Assembly (NCBI GenBank): GCA_030248295.1
Contig: JASANH010000916.1
Span: 1 to 64,000 of the forward strand
Source: Mesodorylaimus sp. YZB2_4
Lineage: Eukaryota; Nematoda; Enoplea; Dorylaimida; Dorylaimidae
Length of the DNA: 64,000 bases
Direction of reading: 5' to 3'
Shown here: positions 1 through 9,050 of the stretch, in pieces
How positions within the stretch are numbered: position 1 is the first letter of the stretch
Layout: the number at the start of each line of letters is the position of its first letter
The notes under the pieces: model-generated
Told to the model about the DNA's origin: nothing
What the model saw: only the letters and a program-made list of their open reading frames with translations
The model's database searches: none
Program-made: the position numbers and the translations under genes

Positions 1-1338
1 AGCTGCCCTAGGGGCCCTTCCTGGATTTTTCGGGTGAACCATTTCGCTAATTGGGCATGATCGGTGTGGACCACAAACGGAACCATCGCCAAATAGTGAT
101 GCCACTTGGTGACTGCCCAAACGATTGCCAATGCTTCTTGAGCTGGAACACTGTATCGTAATTCAACATCGGTCATTTTGCGAGAGGCAAACTCAATCAG
201 CCATCGTTCATCTGGCTTGGCCAGTTCATACTGTTCTATTACCGCTCCCAACGCCAACCCACTGGCGGCGGTCGTGACCACAAACGGCAAGTCATAGTCA
301 CGATAACGTAAAACGGGGTGGGTCGTCATTTTGTGCTTGAGATGATCGAATGCTCGTTGATGCGGTCCGTCCCAATAACTTCTTTCTTCTGGCGATCGGC
401 CGTCCATCATCAAATCGTACAGCGGGCGAGCAATTCGTGAATAAGCAGGAATGAAAATTCGATAATAACCAGTCAATCCAAGAAAAGCGTGCAACTGCTT
501 GGCAGTCTGTGGCACAGGCCATTTCTTGATCACATCGACCTTCGATGGCAGGGGCTGGATACCTTCACGATTGACAATGTGGCCCAAATACTCTACTTCG
601 GCCAGACCAAATGAGCACTTTTTCGCTTGTAGTTTCAAGTTCGCTTGGCGAAACCTTTGAAAAATCGAATCCAAATGTTCGCAATGTTCCTCGATCGATT
701 TACTGAACACAATGACATCGTCGATGTAGGCCATGCAGATGCTCCACGTGAGGCCATTGAGAACCATTTCCATCAGTCTTTGAAAGCACGCTGGACCATT
801 AATGACACCGTACGGCATGACCGTAAATTGATAGAACCCAAACTGCGTACAGAATGCAGTTCGATCGGCGGTTTCGGGATCCAATGGAATCTGGTGATAA
901 CCACTCGCTGCGTCCAGGGTAGAAAAAAACCATAGACCCCTTGAGGGTGTTCAACACGTCCGGGATTTGAGGCAACGGGCACACGTCTTGCTTGGTTTGC
1001 TTGTTGACCTCATGGAAATCGATGCAAAATCGAATTCCACCATCATTCTTTTTCACCATGACGATGGGCGACGCATACGCTGAATACGACGGTTCGATGA
1101 TGCCAGCGTCCAAATACGTGGTTAGCCATTCTCGTACCTTGGGAATCAGCGGCGGGGCTACTCGTCGGGCAGGCTGACGAACGGGGGGGGGGGGGTGATC
1201 GCCAGTATCGATACGATGCTGAACAACGTTCGTTTTGGTCAGGTGTGAATCATGATAAGCGAAAATATCGGCGTTCTTCTCGATAACTTGACGCAACATA
1301 TCTTGATGGTGCCTTGAGCACCTCGGATTGATGACGAC
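1..1338 (-). pseudogene. Interrupted reverse transcriptase-RNase H region of the retrotransposon
   Basis: RT begins in the same frame as the protease, directly after the TGA at 1339-1341. The fingers region (YASPIVMVKKNDGGIRFCID) is intact. At about 925-945, around a run of seven T on the coding strand, the frame shifts. The rest (palm, MPYGV and YIDD motifs, thumb, connection, RNase H start) is open in the other frame to the window edge. The RNase H segment has TTAASG at about 261-275 where the family normally has a catalytic Asp (TTDASG). The copy is therefore either a decayed element or carries a sequencing indel at the homopolymer; the Asp-to-Ala change argues for decay. Confidence 0.85.
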
Positions 1339-4300
1339 TCATTCCATGACGCCTTGACGATGGGCTGGCGTTCCTACGGGCGGGGCTTCAACTGGGGCCT
1401 TTGAGGCCGTTTTATTGGGCTGAACTTGATTGAGTAGCGGATGCGCACCAACGGCTCCAACAACGACAGGTTCCGAATTAGGCGGTTCCCTTGGGGAACT
1501 AGAGATCGACGGCATCATAGCTACTGGCGTGTCTTGCTCAGATCGGTAGACAAACGGATCGGGCACATAGGCGTCCAAAATAACCCCAGACAGGACTTTG
1601 GGTCGATCCGTCAAATTGAAGACTGGTACCTTGAACGTGCTTCCCAAATCGTCTTTCGTCCACAAACCTCTGGGAATGACCACTTCAAGACCATTTCGTG
1701 TATGCAGGCTTTGATCGAAATATAGAACTGGTGCGTCTTGGACACACAGATGATTGATCGTGACATCAATATCGACTCTTGAACGTGGCGGGAGCTCGGC
1801 TTGGCCGAGAGCGATTTTGGCGTTTCCAACTGGCGATTCGGGCTCAGTGGACGCATAGAGAATCTTGATACCTTTGAGTTCCCCAGCACAATACGTGACC
1901 GTCTTCTCGCTTTCAGACAACGTGTGCTGGTACCGACCATTGATGTCCTGGCCCAATAACATCGTGATCAGACCCTTGGGGTCATGCAAAATAGCCACTT
2001 CGTGTAAGACCATTATCGTTCCAAACGTCAAGTGCACATGGCGCGTACCCAAAATACGTGGCTTGTCATTGTCAACTGATCGGAATGAAAGAGGGCATTC
2101 GTCGAGTGAACCATCCCATTCTGGATGAATTTCGGCATAGAGCTTATCGGAAATAATGGAGGCTTGGGCTCCAGAATCGATCAGGACTTGCACTCGGCGT
2201 CCATCGATACCAATGATGATTTTGGGAGATTCTCTTCGTTGAAGTGGCCTGGCCACTGAAACATCCAATGCCATGACTCGCATTTCATTGATCTGGCGAA
2301 AAGAAACTCGTCTGGTCTGATCGTCAGCATCGAGGACCCATCCTGGCTTGACAGCATCCAACAGGATAGCGTGCGGGGGCAACGCAAAAACTGCTGGCGG
2401 CAATGGCGTAAACGGCTCGAGCAATGGACGAAGTTGCTTGGTGACTTCTGCTGGAAGCTGATTCGGCAACTGGCGAGACTGAACATCGACACAATTGATC
2501 CTTGTTTGACTTGGTTGGGCCGGCTGGGCTGGCTGTGACATAGACGCTTGCGTAGCTTGCACTGGCGGCAGATCCGGCTGTGGAACGGGTTGCTGAGGTT
2601 GACTAGGCTGCTGGGCAGCCGCTTGCGGTGGTCTGTCATAAACTGGACCAGGGCCAAACTGGGCGGTGTACTGTTCGTGCGTCTGCAGACGTCGGACTTG
2701 GTCAAAATCGGATTGATACAGGTTCGGGCAACGAAAACGACCATGACCAGGATTCCTGTTGCACATGCCACAAAATGGACGTCCAGGGCAATGCGCGGCG
2801 ATGTGACCGAGTTGATGACATTCTCGACACTGCATATTGGCAGCGTTGTACGGAAATGGCAATGGAGCGATCGTGTCATACATATGGCCAGTGTCAGGCG
2901 AACGATACGGGCGCATTCCCAACCCTTCTGCGGGCGGGCGAGGTGGGCGCGTCGACTGGGACACACCAGCCGTGATTGGTACTGTATACGGACCCAATCC
3001 TGGCGCGGGGATCATTGGATTTGGCGGGCGAGGCGCAATGAGCGCATACGGTTCTCTGGGCATACCAATGAAGCCAGCCGGGGCGTTGGCTGCTTGCGTA
3101 GCGATCCGATCGAGAAGCTGGGCTTGCTGAGGAGACCAATACGGGGCTGGCATTTGAATTTGTGCGTTTCCTTGATATCGCCCTTGGGGCTTATGATACG
3201 GGCGTTGAGCAGGCGGAACTGACATTAAGCGAGTGCCTTGGGCACCAAAATATCGCGGATTATTTGGCGGCGCTCGAACGTTGTACGCATCAGTATAGGC
3301 AGTTTCTTGTTCCGGTTCTTCGACAATAGTTGCGGCAGCGACTGCTGACGGACTGGACAGGACCTTCTTCGGTGTAGATGATGTCGGATTACGTAACTGC
3401 CACTTGGCGGCACGAAGCTTAATCTCTTCGAACGTGACGCGTGACGCACCATCGAGATGATGTTCTTGAATTAGAGCGGCCAACTTGGTTGGCAGTTGTC
3501 GTCGAAAAGCGTCAATCAGATGCCATCGCAATTGACTGGGTGTCAGATTGGGGTATGCACGCTTGGCGGCACGTTCAAGTCGGTTACCAAAATCGAGATA
3601 GGATTCACCAGGGTTCAGAGTCAGTTCTTGGAACTGGGTAACCAAAAAGGCCTCATCTCTCAGCTCAAAATATTCGCACATATCGGTGACCAATTTCGTC
3701 CACGGGATATCGGCTAGGTTTGGATTCGTCTCTCGATACTGCCGGAACCACTGACCAGTGGACTCTCCCAGGTACAGGGGCAAAAGTTGAAGCAACTCCA
3801 GATCGGAGACATAGCCATAGACTTCCATTTTCATCCAATAATCTTGTAACCATTCGCTAAGCGGCGGCGCACCAGCGATACCACTGTACGGTTCGAGTGC
3901 GAGACGAGGAGCTTTTCCTTTGGCCAAGGCGAGTTTCAACATCGATTGACCTAATTCGGCGCTGGACGTCGTTCGTCGAAGGGGACCGGGTGGCGGGGCG
4001 TCCTTGTTCTGTTTCCGTCGTCGACGAGTCGTTTCTGTATCGGACGGCGGCGCTGATTCATCGTCGGATTCGTGATCTGTCGATTTGGTCGGCAAGGCCA
4101 ACACGGATTGCGACTTGGGACGTGATTTCGGGGCTTTCGAGGCGCTGGACGCCTGTATCGCTTGCAATATCTGACTCATTTGCGTCGTCATCGTTGCAAA
4201 CTGGGACATTATGGCCGTGAGATCAGGCTGCGCTGGCGTCGGGGCTGGCGGGGGAACATACGGCGGGGCTGCCACCGGCTGGCCGCTAGGCGGCACTATC

Positions 4301-4365
4301 AGCGTTGAATCGGGATGATCGTCAAAATCGGTGTAAGCGGCATCGTACTCTACAGCTACAGTAGA
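1339..4365 (-). CDS. Retrotransposon gag (capsid/nucleocapsid)-protease ORF
   Basis: Open from 4365 to a TGA at 1339-1341. There is no ATG at the start of the open frame; the first in-frame ATG is at 4209. Visible parts in order: Pro-rich leader, Ser/Glu-rich segment, a capsid-like helical region (WLQDYWMKMEVYGYV ... QWFRQYRETNPNL ... FRRQLP), a long Pro/Gln linker, a CCHC knuckle (CRECHQLGHIAAHC, about 2791-2832), a second Cys/His cluster (CGMCNRNPGHGRFRC), a Gln/Pro linker and an aspartic protease with LIDSGAQASIIS near 2150-2185. Translation could come from -1 frameshifting out of ORF1 within the short overlap, or from the internal ATG. The frame after the TGA stays the same as RT. Confidence 0.88.
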   Translation of the reverse strand, partial: STVAVEYDAAYTDFDDHPDSTLIVPPSGQPVAAPPYVPPPAPTPAQPDLTAIMSQFATMTTQMSQILQAIQASSASKAPKSRPKSQSVLALPTKSTDHESDDESAPPSDTETTRRRRKQNKDAPPPGPLRRTTSSAELGQSMLKLALAKGKAPRLALEPYSGIAGAPPLSEWLQDYWMKMEVYGYVSDLELLQLLPLYLGESTGQWFRQYRETNPNLADIPWTKLVTDMCEYFELRDEAFLVTQFQELTLNPGESYLDFGNRLERAAKRAYPNLTPSQLRWHLIDAFRRQLPTKLAALIQEHHLDGASRVTFEEIKLRAAKWQLRNPTSSTPKKVLSSPSAVAAATIVEEPEQETAYTDAYNVRAPPNNPRYFGAQGTRLMSVPPAQRPYHKPQGRYQGNAQIQMPAPYWSPQQAQLLDRIATQAANAPAGFIGMPREPYALIAPRPPNPMIPAPGLGPYTVPITAGVSQSTRPPRPPAEGLGMRPYRSPDTGHMYDTIAPLPFPYNAANMQCRECHQLGHIAAHCPGRPFCGMCNRNPGHGRFRCPNLYQSDFDQVRRLQTHEQYTAQFGPGPVYDRPPQAAAQQPSQPQQPVPQPDLPPVQATQASMSQPAQPAQPSQTRINCVDVQSRQLPNQLPAEVTKQLRPLLEPFTPLPPAVFALPPHAILLDAVKPGWVLDADDQTRRVSFRQINEMRVMALDVSVARPLQRRESPKIIIGIDGRRVQVLIDSGAQASIISDKLYAEIHPEWDGSLDECPLSFRSVDNDKPRILGTRHVHLTFGTIMVLHEVAILHDPKGLITMLLGQDINGRYQHTLSESEKTVTYCAGELKGIKILYASTEPESPVGNAKIALGQAELPPRSRVDIDVTINHLCVQDAPVLYFDQSLHTRNGLEVVIPRGLWTKDDLGSTFKVPVFNLTDRPKVLSGVILDAYVPDPFVYRSEQDTPVAMMPSISSSPREPPNSEPVVVGAVGAHPLLNQVQPNKTASKAPVEAPPVGTPAHRQGVME

Positions 4366-5315
4366 TCATTGGTCTGTTGAGCGGTGTATCCACCAGAGCC
4401 TTGGGCTCTCATTGGCTGCAAATTCGGTTGAACTGACTGGATCGGGTGCGGTTGCACTGGCACTGGTACTGGCCAGACATATCGACCGGTCGTGATATCG
4501 ATTTGCAACGGCTGTCGGGTATGCGGATGTAGATACCGGACACGAACAGGCAACAGTACATACCATTCGACTTGACTGAGTTGCGGATAACGAATTTCGT
4601 GGATCCAGAATTCCATGAGGCCCGTCGTCGGGCCAAAAGCAGCAGAAACGTCGATTTGAGCTCGTGCTGCTGCGGCGACTCGCACGGCTTGTCGCAGGGC
4701 CATCAAATCGTTCAATTCGTCGGGTTCTCTCGTGGCCTTTGGGGCCAAGGCGGACAATATCTGCTGCCAAAACGTGGGGTCGTTAATCGCCAAAATTTCG
4801 ATCCATAAAAACCATCTTTCTGAATGGTGAGCTGTCGGGAGCTGGCCTTGGGCCTGAGTCGTAGTCGAGGGCGCGTTCGGGTTTACTGTAGATGCCATTG
4901 TGGCCACTAGTACAGACTGGCCAACATTCTGCTGCTGGGTCGACGAAACGGACTGGGTGCGGGCCGTTTGTCGACGATCTCCATCGAGACGATCTTGATC
5001 TCGTTGCATTTGCGAGGCGCGATCGTTCAATTCCATTTCGTAATTATGCAGTTCCTGTGCTCGTCGAAGGACTTGAGCTTGCAATTGCTGAACGTGTTCG
5101 GCTTGGCCGATACCAGCAGGACGATTCAACCAGCTGATTCGGGGTGTACGATCAGTAGGCGGTGTTCCATCGGACGTTCCATGATTCGGGTGACTAGCTT
5201 GGCTAGTAAACGGCTGCGGCGTACCATGTTGCTGACCCATCGGCGAGTCCACTGGGTCCGAACTGCTACCAGTACGTTGGAGCGGGTCTGGGTTGGGCGG
5301 GTCAACGGACGCCAT
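4356..5315 (-). CDS. Retrotransposon ORF1, coiled-coil gag-like protein
   Basis: A 319-residue ORF starting at a real ATG (5315), only about 43 nt downstream of the primer-site-like sequence, so it is the first ORF of the element's RNA. It is rich in Gln, Pro, Ser and Thr at the N-terminus. It has a long charged helical stretch around residues 75-130 (with VQQLQAQVLRRAQELHNYEM) that looks like a coiled coil, then a hydrophobic region with Trp residues. I do not recognise a named domain; by position it should be the N-terminal part of the gag product. Its stop (TAG, 4356-4358) overlaps by about ten bases the open frame of the next ORF, which lies in the -1 frame. Confidence 0.75.
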   Translation of the reverse strand: MASVDPPNPDPLQRTGSSSDPVDSPMGQQHGTPQPFTSQASHPNHGTSDGTPPTDRTPRISWLNRPAGIGQAEHVQQLQAQVLRRAQELHNYEMELNDRASQMQRDQDRLDGDRRQTARTQSVSSTQQQNVGQSVLVATMASTVNPNAPSTTTQAQGQLPTAHHSERWFLWIEILAINDPTFWQQILSALAPKATREPDELNDLMALRQAVRVAAAARAQIDVSAAFGPTTGLMEFWIHEIRYPQLSQVEWYVLLPVRVRYLHPHTRQPLQIDITTGRYVWPVPVPVQPHPIQSVQPNLQPMRAQGSGGYTAQQTNDLL

Positions 5316-5357
5316 GAGGTCTGTTCCAATTCGTAGAAATAAATCGGGCTGACTAGG

Positions 5358-5367
5358 TCTGCTACCA
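5358..5367 (-). other. Candidate primer-binding site (initiator tRNA-Met)
   Basis: On the minus strand TGGTAGCAGA is complementary to the last ten bases of a typical animal initiator tRNA-Met, including CCA. It lies 43 nt upstream of the ORF1 start and just inside the presumed LTR end, where a retrotransposon primer site is expected. The match stops after ten bases and no clean CA end of an LTR abuts it, so the call is moderate. Confidence 0.55.
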
Positions 5368-5795
5368 AAAATTCGTCAAAAATTCGAAAAGACGAAACGA
5401 AAAATCGCAAAAACGAATCACCACGCGGACCGCCGAATGCGATCCAGCATGGGAACCAATATAATAGCCTAAGCGGGCTATGCGAAGGACTAATCGAATA
5501 ACACACGCAAGGGTATATAGCTTTATTACTACACAACCGCACGGGGCACGTACACACATCAGACTGACTGGCGAAACCTCGCTCAGCCCAAAGGCACAGG
5601 CAATAGACACAGCACGGCGGGCTAGGCTCGCGAACAAAGGAGCGGGCGGGAAGTGAGTCAGACAACACAGACAGCTAGGCCGTCTTGGGACGCCAGTTCA
5701 AAAACACATAGGGTGGCAGACCTGGATCGAAGGAACAGGAAGACTAGCCATCCATGATGACTGCAGGTCATAACTCGAATAGCCACACCCTTACA
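5368..5795 (-). repeat. Candidate 5' LTR
   Basis: Between the primer-site-like sequence and a TGTAAGGGTGTGG start on the minus strand (5795). It contains AATAAA followed by a TATA-like GCTATATACC on the minus strand around 5512-5526, a typical U3/R mix of signals. Both boundaries are inferred; the second LTR copy that would prove them lies outside the window. Confidence 0.4.
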
Positions 5796-6838
5796 GCTAT
5801 ACTGGTTAAACAAAAAAGGTCGGTACCTAAGAGTATGCATCTAAGTCCTTCTAAAAGACACTGCATAGGAAGTCATATTGGGCTGGAAACTAGCCCCTGC
5901 CAGAACCTTTGCTACTGATAGAGGAATGTCAGGATAAGCTATGAGTATTGAGCACAGGTAAAGCTCTTTTTCAATGGTAACATGAATGGTGATCAAGGCG
6001 ATAACTGGTGCTGATTTGGTGTTTTGGCATAGAGTACCGCTGTATACCGCTTTTCCAGACAAGTATACCCAAAGAACTTACTTGTCATATTCAGGAATCG
6101 AATGTGATTGTAGATACTCCTACGACCTATTAAACATTATCAAATTCTTCTCAGACCTTGGCTTGTCCCACCCTTTTATCAGAGTTGACAAGAATGCCAA
6201 TGAGAACTCTCAGATATGGATTCTTCCTCACGCAGAAATTAGTCAGAAAAATCGGTCATTGTCACATCTTACAATTTGTCTGACATTCTTGGAAGTTACG
6301 CAGAATGAACACGTGGGATGCAAGAATTTATGCGTGCATGCATGAAGCAAATTCTGCATATCCTGGAGCCGAAGAGTTCTGAAATTGTTTCTGTAACTGC
6401 TAATAGTAGTTACTTGCAAAATATACATAACATAGGTATGATAAGGCGTGCACATGGTATTGGGTAAGGATCATTCACTATGTCCTGGCGATTTTTCACT
6501 GATTCCAGCCCCAGAACTGAAGTTAAGAATAAAGAGTTTGCTCACTATCAACATGTTTGGCTTTCCAATGCAATACCCTTCAGTTGTCTCCTCAGAGGAA
6601 CTGATCCAAGAAATGTGCTAATTACCAAGAGCTCGAAATGTACCAGATTTTAACCCGTTCTTCTTCAACTATGTCAACTATAGGTTCTTTTGGTGAGTTC
6701 AGTCGAAGCCTATGTTTCTGGTAGCCTATAACCTCCTGCAAAGCCAAGGAAAAAAGACGTATGGCTACACTTGGCAGCTCAAGCAGCTAATCTCGCCAAA
6801 TGATAGGGTGGGTGTAGCGTTGATACAGTTTCGGAAAA

Positions 6839-6930
6839 AAGATTCAGTTTCAGTTTCAGTTAACTTTACTGAATCTCCGAATAGATTCAGTTTCAGTTAC
6901 AGTTAACTGGATCTCAAAAGATTCAGTTCA
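6839..6930 (+). repeat. Degenerate TTCAGT-type tandem repeat
   Basis: GATTCAGTTTCAGTT and near variants recur about seven times, several followed by TAACT. It directly abuts the left end of the MITE at 6937, and TCAGT also follows its right end. Confidence 0.6.
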
Positions 6931-6936
6931 CTGAAT

Positions 6937-7310
6937 TTAAAGGTATCGTTTCAAGTGTAACGCTAGGAGCTAGATTTTGGCCAAAGTGAATTCAAAAATA
7001 ACACAAGGGATCTGAATAAGGGCTAAAAAATATTTTCCGATTTGGTCACTCGGCCAGGTGACCAGCGCCCATCCTTTTTGATAGCAATGATCGGACTTAT
7101 AACAAGTGCGGAATGGATATAATTGCCAGGTGTGCGCGCTCGAGCGATGAAGACGTCAACAAGTTTTTGTTTTTTCGTACGTGGATTGGTCTGTTGACTT
7201 TGCTAACAGATAATATAGTTTCTTCACGTGATAGTAACTAATTACTTTTATAATAAGTTTCTAACAATTTTGATATACTCCTAGCGTTACACTTGAAACG
7301 ATACCTTTAA
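6937..7310. mobile_element. MITE with 33-bp perfect terminal inverted repeats and TTAA ends
   Basis: 6937-6969 and 7278-7310 are exact reverse complements (33 of 33), beginning with TTAAAGGTATCGTTTCAAGT. The outer TTAA on both sides fits a duplicated TTAA target, the hallmark of piggyBac-type transposition. The 374-bp unit has no ORF, so it is nonautonomous. The inner TIR does not start with the CCC typical of piggyBac, so the superfamily is only inferred. Confidence 0.85.
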
Positions 7311-7445
7311 TCAGTTTTTCCTTAAAAAGCATTTTGCATCTAGATGTGAACACTTGACGAGAACAATCTCCACTTTTCTTCGTTCAAATAACTACTCTTC
7401 CGCATTTAATACTTTATATGCGAAAGACTTTTAAGACTCTTCGGA

Positions 7446-7498
7446 CATATGCCATTCTAGAAGATTTTCTAGAAGAAAATCTTCTAGAATGGCATATG
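7446..7498. repeat. Perfect 25-bp palindrome with 3-nt spacer
   Basis: 7446-7470 and 7474-7498 are perfect reverse complements separated by AGA; the arm starts CATATGCCATTCTAGAAGAT. It can form a hairpin or cruciform. No coding or transposon context explains it. Confidence 0.9.
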
Positions 7499-7959
7499 GT
7501 CGGTACTCCTTCAAACATCTTGTCAACTCTTCGGGTACCTCCAAAGGAGCCTGGTTTCAGACTAAATTTAGCAACTTCCGCTCATCAAAGGCGTACATAT
7601 TACTTGTTGCTTCCTATCTTGGGATAAAACATTCGTGAGTTAATGATATTTGCCCGTAGATCATTTACAGCGAGCATTCTGTTCAGCTAGCTTGCCAGAA
7701 ACCCATCGCCAAAGTCGGCATGCCTTCGGAGCTACTCAAACTTGTGGGCTCCCTTCGCAAACTAGTCTACGACGGTAGGTATGCCGACACTCTCGATTTT
7801 GCCACTGGACACGCACAAAGCAAAACTGCGTTACCGAAATACCTTATAGCATCCGCTCACAGTAACATTCTGTACACGCCTTGAATAGAAGTTCCTACAT
7901 CCTTGCATACGACTACATGAAATTATGCCCGGAAAGACGAACAGACTCATTAGGCACAC

Positions 7960-7967
7960 TATATAAG
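7960..7967 (+). promoter_or_regulatory. TATA box of the 8.0-kb receptor gene
   Basis: TATATAAG lies about 30 bp upstream of a CACACCTTCAGAG initiator-like sequence near 7988-8000 and about 58-65 bp upstream of the ATG at 8025. This predicts a very short 5' UTR. Confidence 0.55.
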
Positions 7968-8024
7968 ACAGCGTCTTAAAGTCAGACCCACACCTTCAGA
8001 GGCTGCTTCATTTTGTATTCAGCC

Positions 8025-9050
8025 ATGGAGCACAGCAACCAAAGCACCAACTCGTCGGCTGCTTTCATTCTACCCCCTGATATAACTTCAGTATATGCCA
8101 TATCCATCGCAGTGCCGCTACTGTTGGCATCTGTCGGCGGCACCGCCTGCAGTGCGGGCTCTTTCGTTATTTTTCATCAAATAAAGGTGTTTCATGATTT
8201 GCCAATGCAGCCGCTTTTGCAAACTTTATTTGTTTCCCAGTTTATTCAAAGCGTTTTTTCTGATCTCGTTCAGGTCCTATACGTACTGTTGGGTAAGAAT
8301 GTATCGAATATGATCTTTCTGTTTTGTGAATTTAGTTGCCATATTTTGTCGTTCACACTTGTCACACTTTATTGGATTCATTTTGCCATGTCGGCAATGT
8401 ATATGATGGGTAGACGAGGTTATAGTTTTTACTTTTCATACAAGAAGGCCATCGTGATGGGCTTGTTGGGCATGGCTGTTGCCAATGGATTCTTGGCGGC
8501 AGTTCTAGGTTTTGTGTTCACTTATGGAAAATCGGAGTTAAAGTGGCATTTCCGCCCAAGTTTTTGGAATATCTGGCTGGACTCGAACTACTCTGTTTTG
8601 TCAAACACAGTTTTCATTTGTGCTCCAATAACTGTTTCCTTATTCATGAAGCTGAGTCTAAAATTATGGCCTGGTGATTTTCCTATGTTAAATGACCAAG
8701 CGAGTATATTTCGCTCCTTTGACCACAGCTTTAAAATTACTTTGATCTCTTATTTTCCTTTTGTCGTTTTTCTAGTCATTGGAATCAACAGTGGTGTCCC
8801 GTCTTTGCTGTATCCTGCGGCCGCCCTAGTCGTAAGTTGTGTTGGTATGCTGCATACCGTGTCACTTTTTATTTATGACCCATCGTTCCGTGTTGTGTGC
8901 CTCTTGATTTTCCGAAGAGCTTCTTGGAACGACATCGAAGAGGAGCTTGAGAATCGACAAAATATAAGATATTTTATCGGAGCCAGGTATTTGCAGCAGC
9001 GACAACAGGAAGAAACGGAGCTTGTTGAAAATGTTCAACTATACGGATAA
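8025..9050 (+). CDS. Orphan 7TM receptor (invertebrate chemoreceptor-like), single exon
   Basis: 341 residues from the ATG at 8025 (chosen because the reading frame upstream has only a TTG) to TAA 9048-9050. The short N-terminus has NQS and NSS glycosylation sites. Seven hydrophobic segments are readable: about residues 22-45, 60-80, 90-120, 140-165, 185-205, 235-260 and 265-290. The last ends with FIYDPSFR, reminiscent of the end of TM7 in nematode serpentine receptors. The C-terminal tail is charged (EELENRQN, QQRQQEE). There is no DRY or NPxxY motif, so it is not a canonical rhodopsin-family receptor. It should act at the plasma membrane; the ligand is unknown. Confidence 0.75.
   Translation: MEHSNQSTNSSAAFILPPDITSVYAISIAVPLLLASVGGTACSAGSFVIFHQIKVFHDLPMQPLLQTLFVSQFIQSVFSDLVQVLYVLLGKNVSNMIFLFCEFSCHILSFTLVTLYWIHFAMSAMYMMGRRGYSFYFSYKKAIVMGLLGMAVANGFLAAVLGFVFTYGKSELKWHFRPSFWNIWLDSNYSVLSNTVFICAPITVSLFMKLSLKLWPGDFPMLNDQASIFRSFDHSFKITLISYFPFVVFLVIGINSGVPSLLYPAAALVVSCVGMLHTVSLFIYDPSFRVVCLLIFRRASWNDIEEELENRQNIRYFIGARYLQQRQQEETELVENVQLYG

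Larger units (their letters stand above)
1..5795 (-). mobile_element. Ty3/gypsy-type LTR retrotransposon, 5' portion
   Basis: On the minus strand the order is candidate LTR, primer-binding-site-like sequence, ORF1, gag-protease ORF, reverse transcriptase and the start of RNase H. The element continues past base 1, so integrase and the 3' LTR are not visible. RT followed by RNase H directly after a gag-protease unit is the Ty3/gypsy order. The gag part carries CCHC zinc knuckles, the protease has an LIDSGAQAS active-site motif and RT has YIDD at 717-728. The reading frame is broken in RT, and an in-frame TGA separates protease from RT, so this copy is probably inactive or nearly so. The left LTR boundary is a guess because the partner LTR is outside the window. 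Confidence 0.9.
5796..7950. other. Intergenic region with transposon debris
   Basis: No convincing gene. It contains a cluster of TTCAGT-type degenerate repeats (about 6839-6930), a TTAA-flanked MITE (6937-7310) and a perfect palindrome (7446-7498), listed separately. The remaining short ORFs show no domain-like features. Confidence 0.6.

Noticed and set aside
2548..3222. Long plus-strand ORF inside the retroelement
   Set aside because: It is a shadow of the gag-protease frame; the minus-strand product has clear gag and protease motifs.
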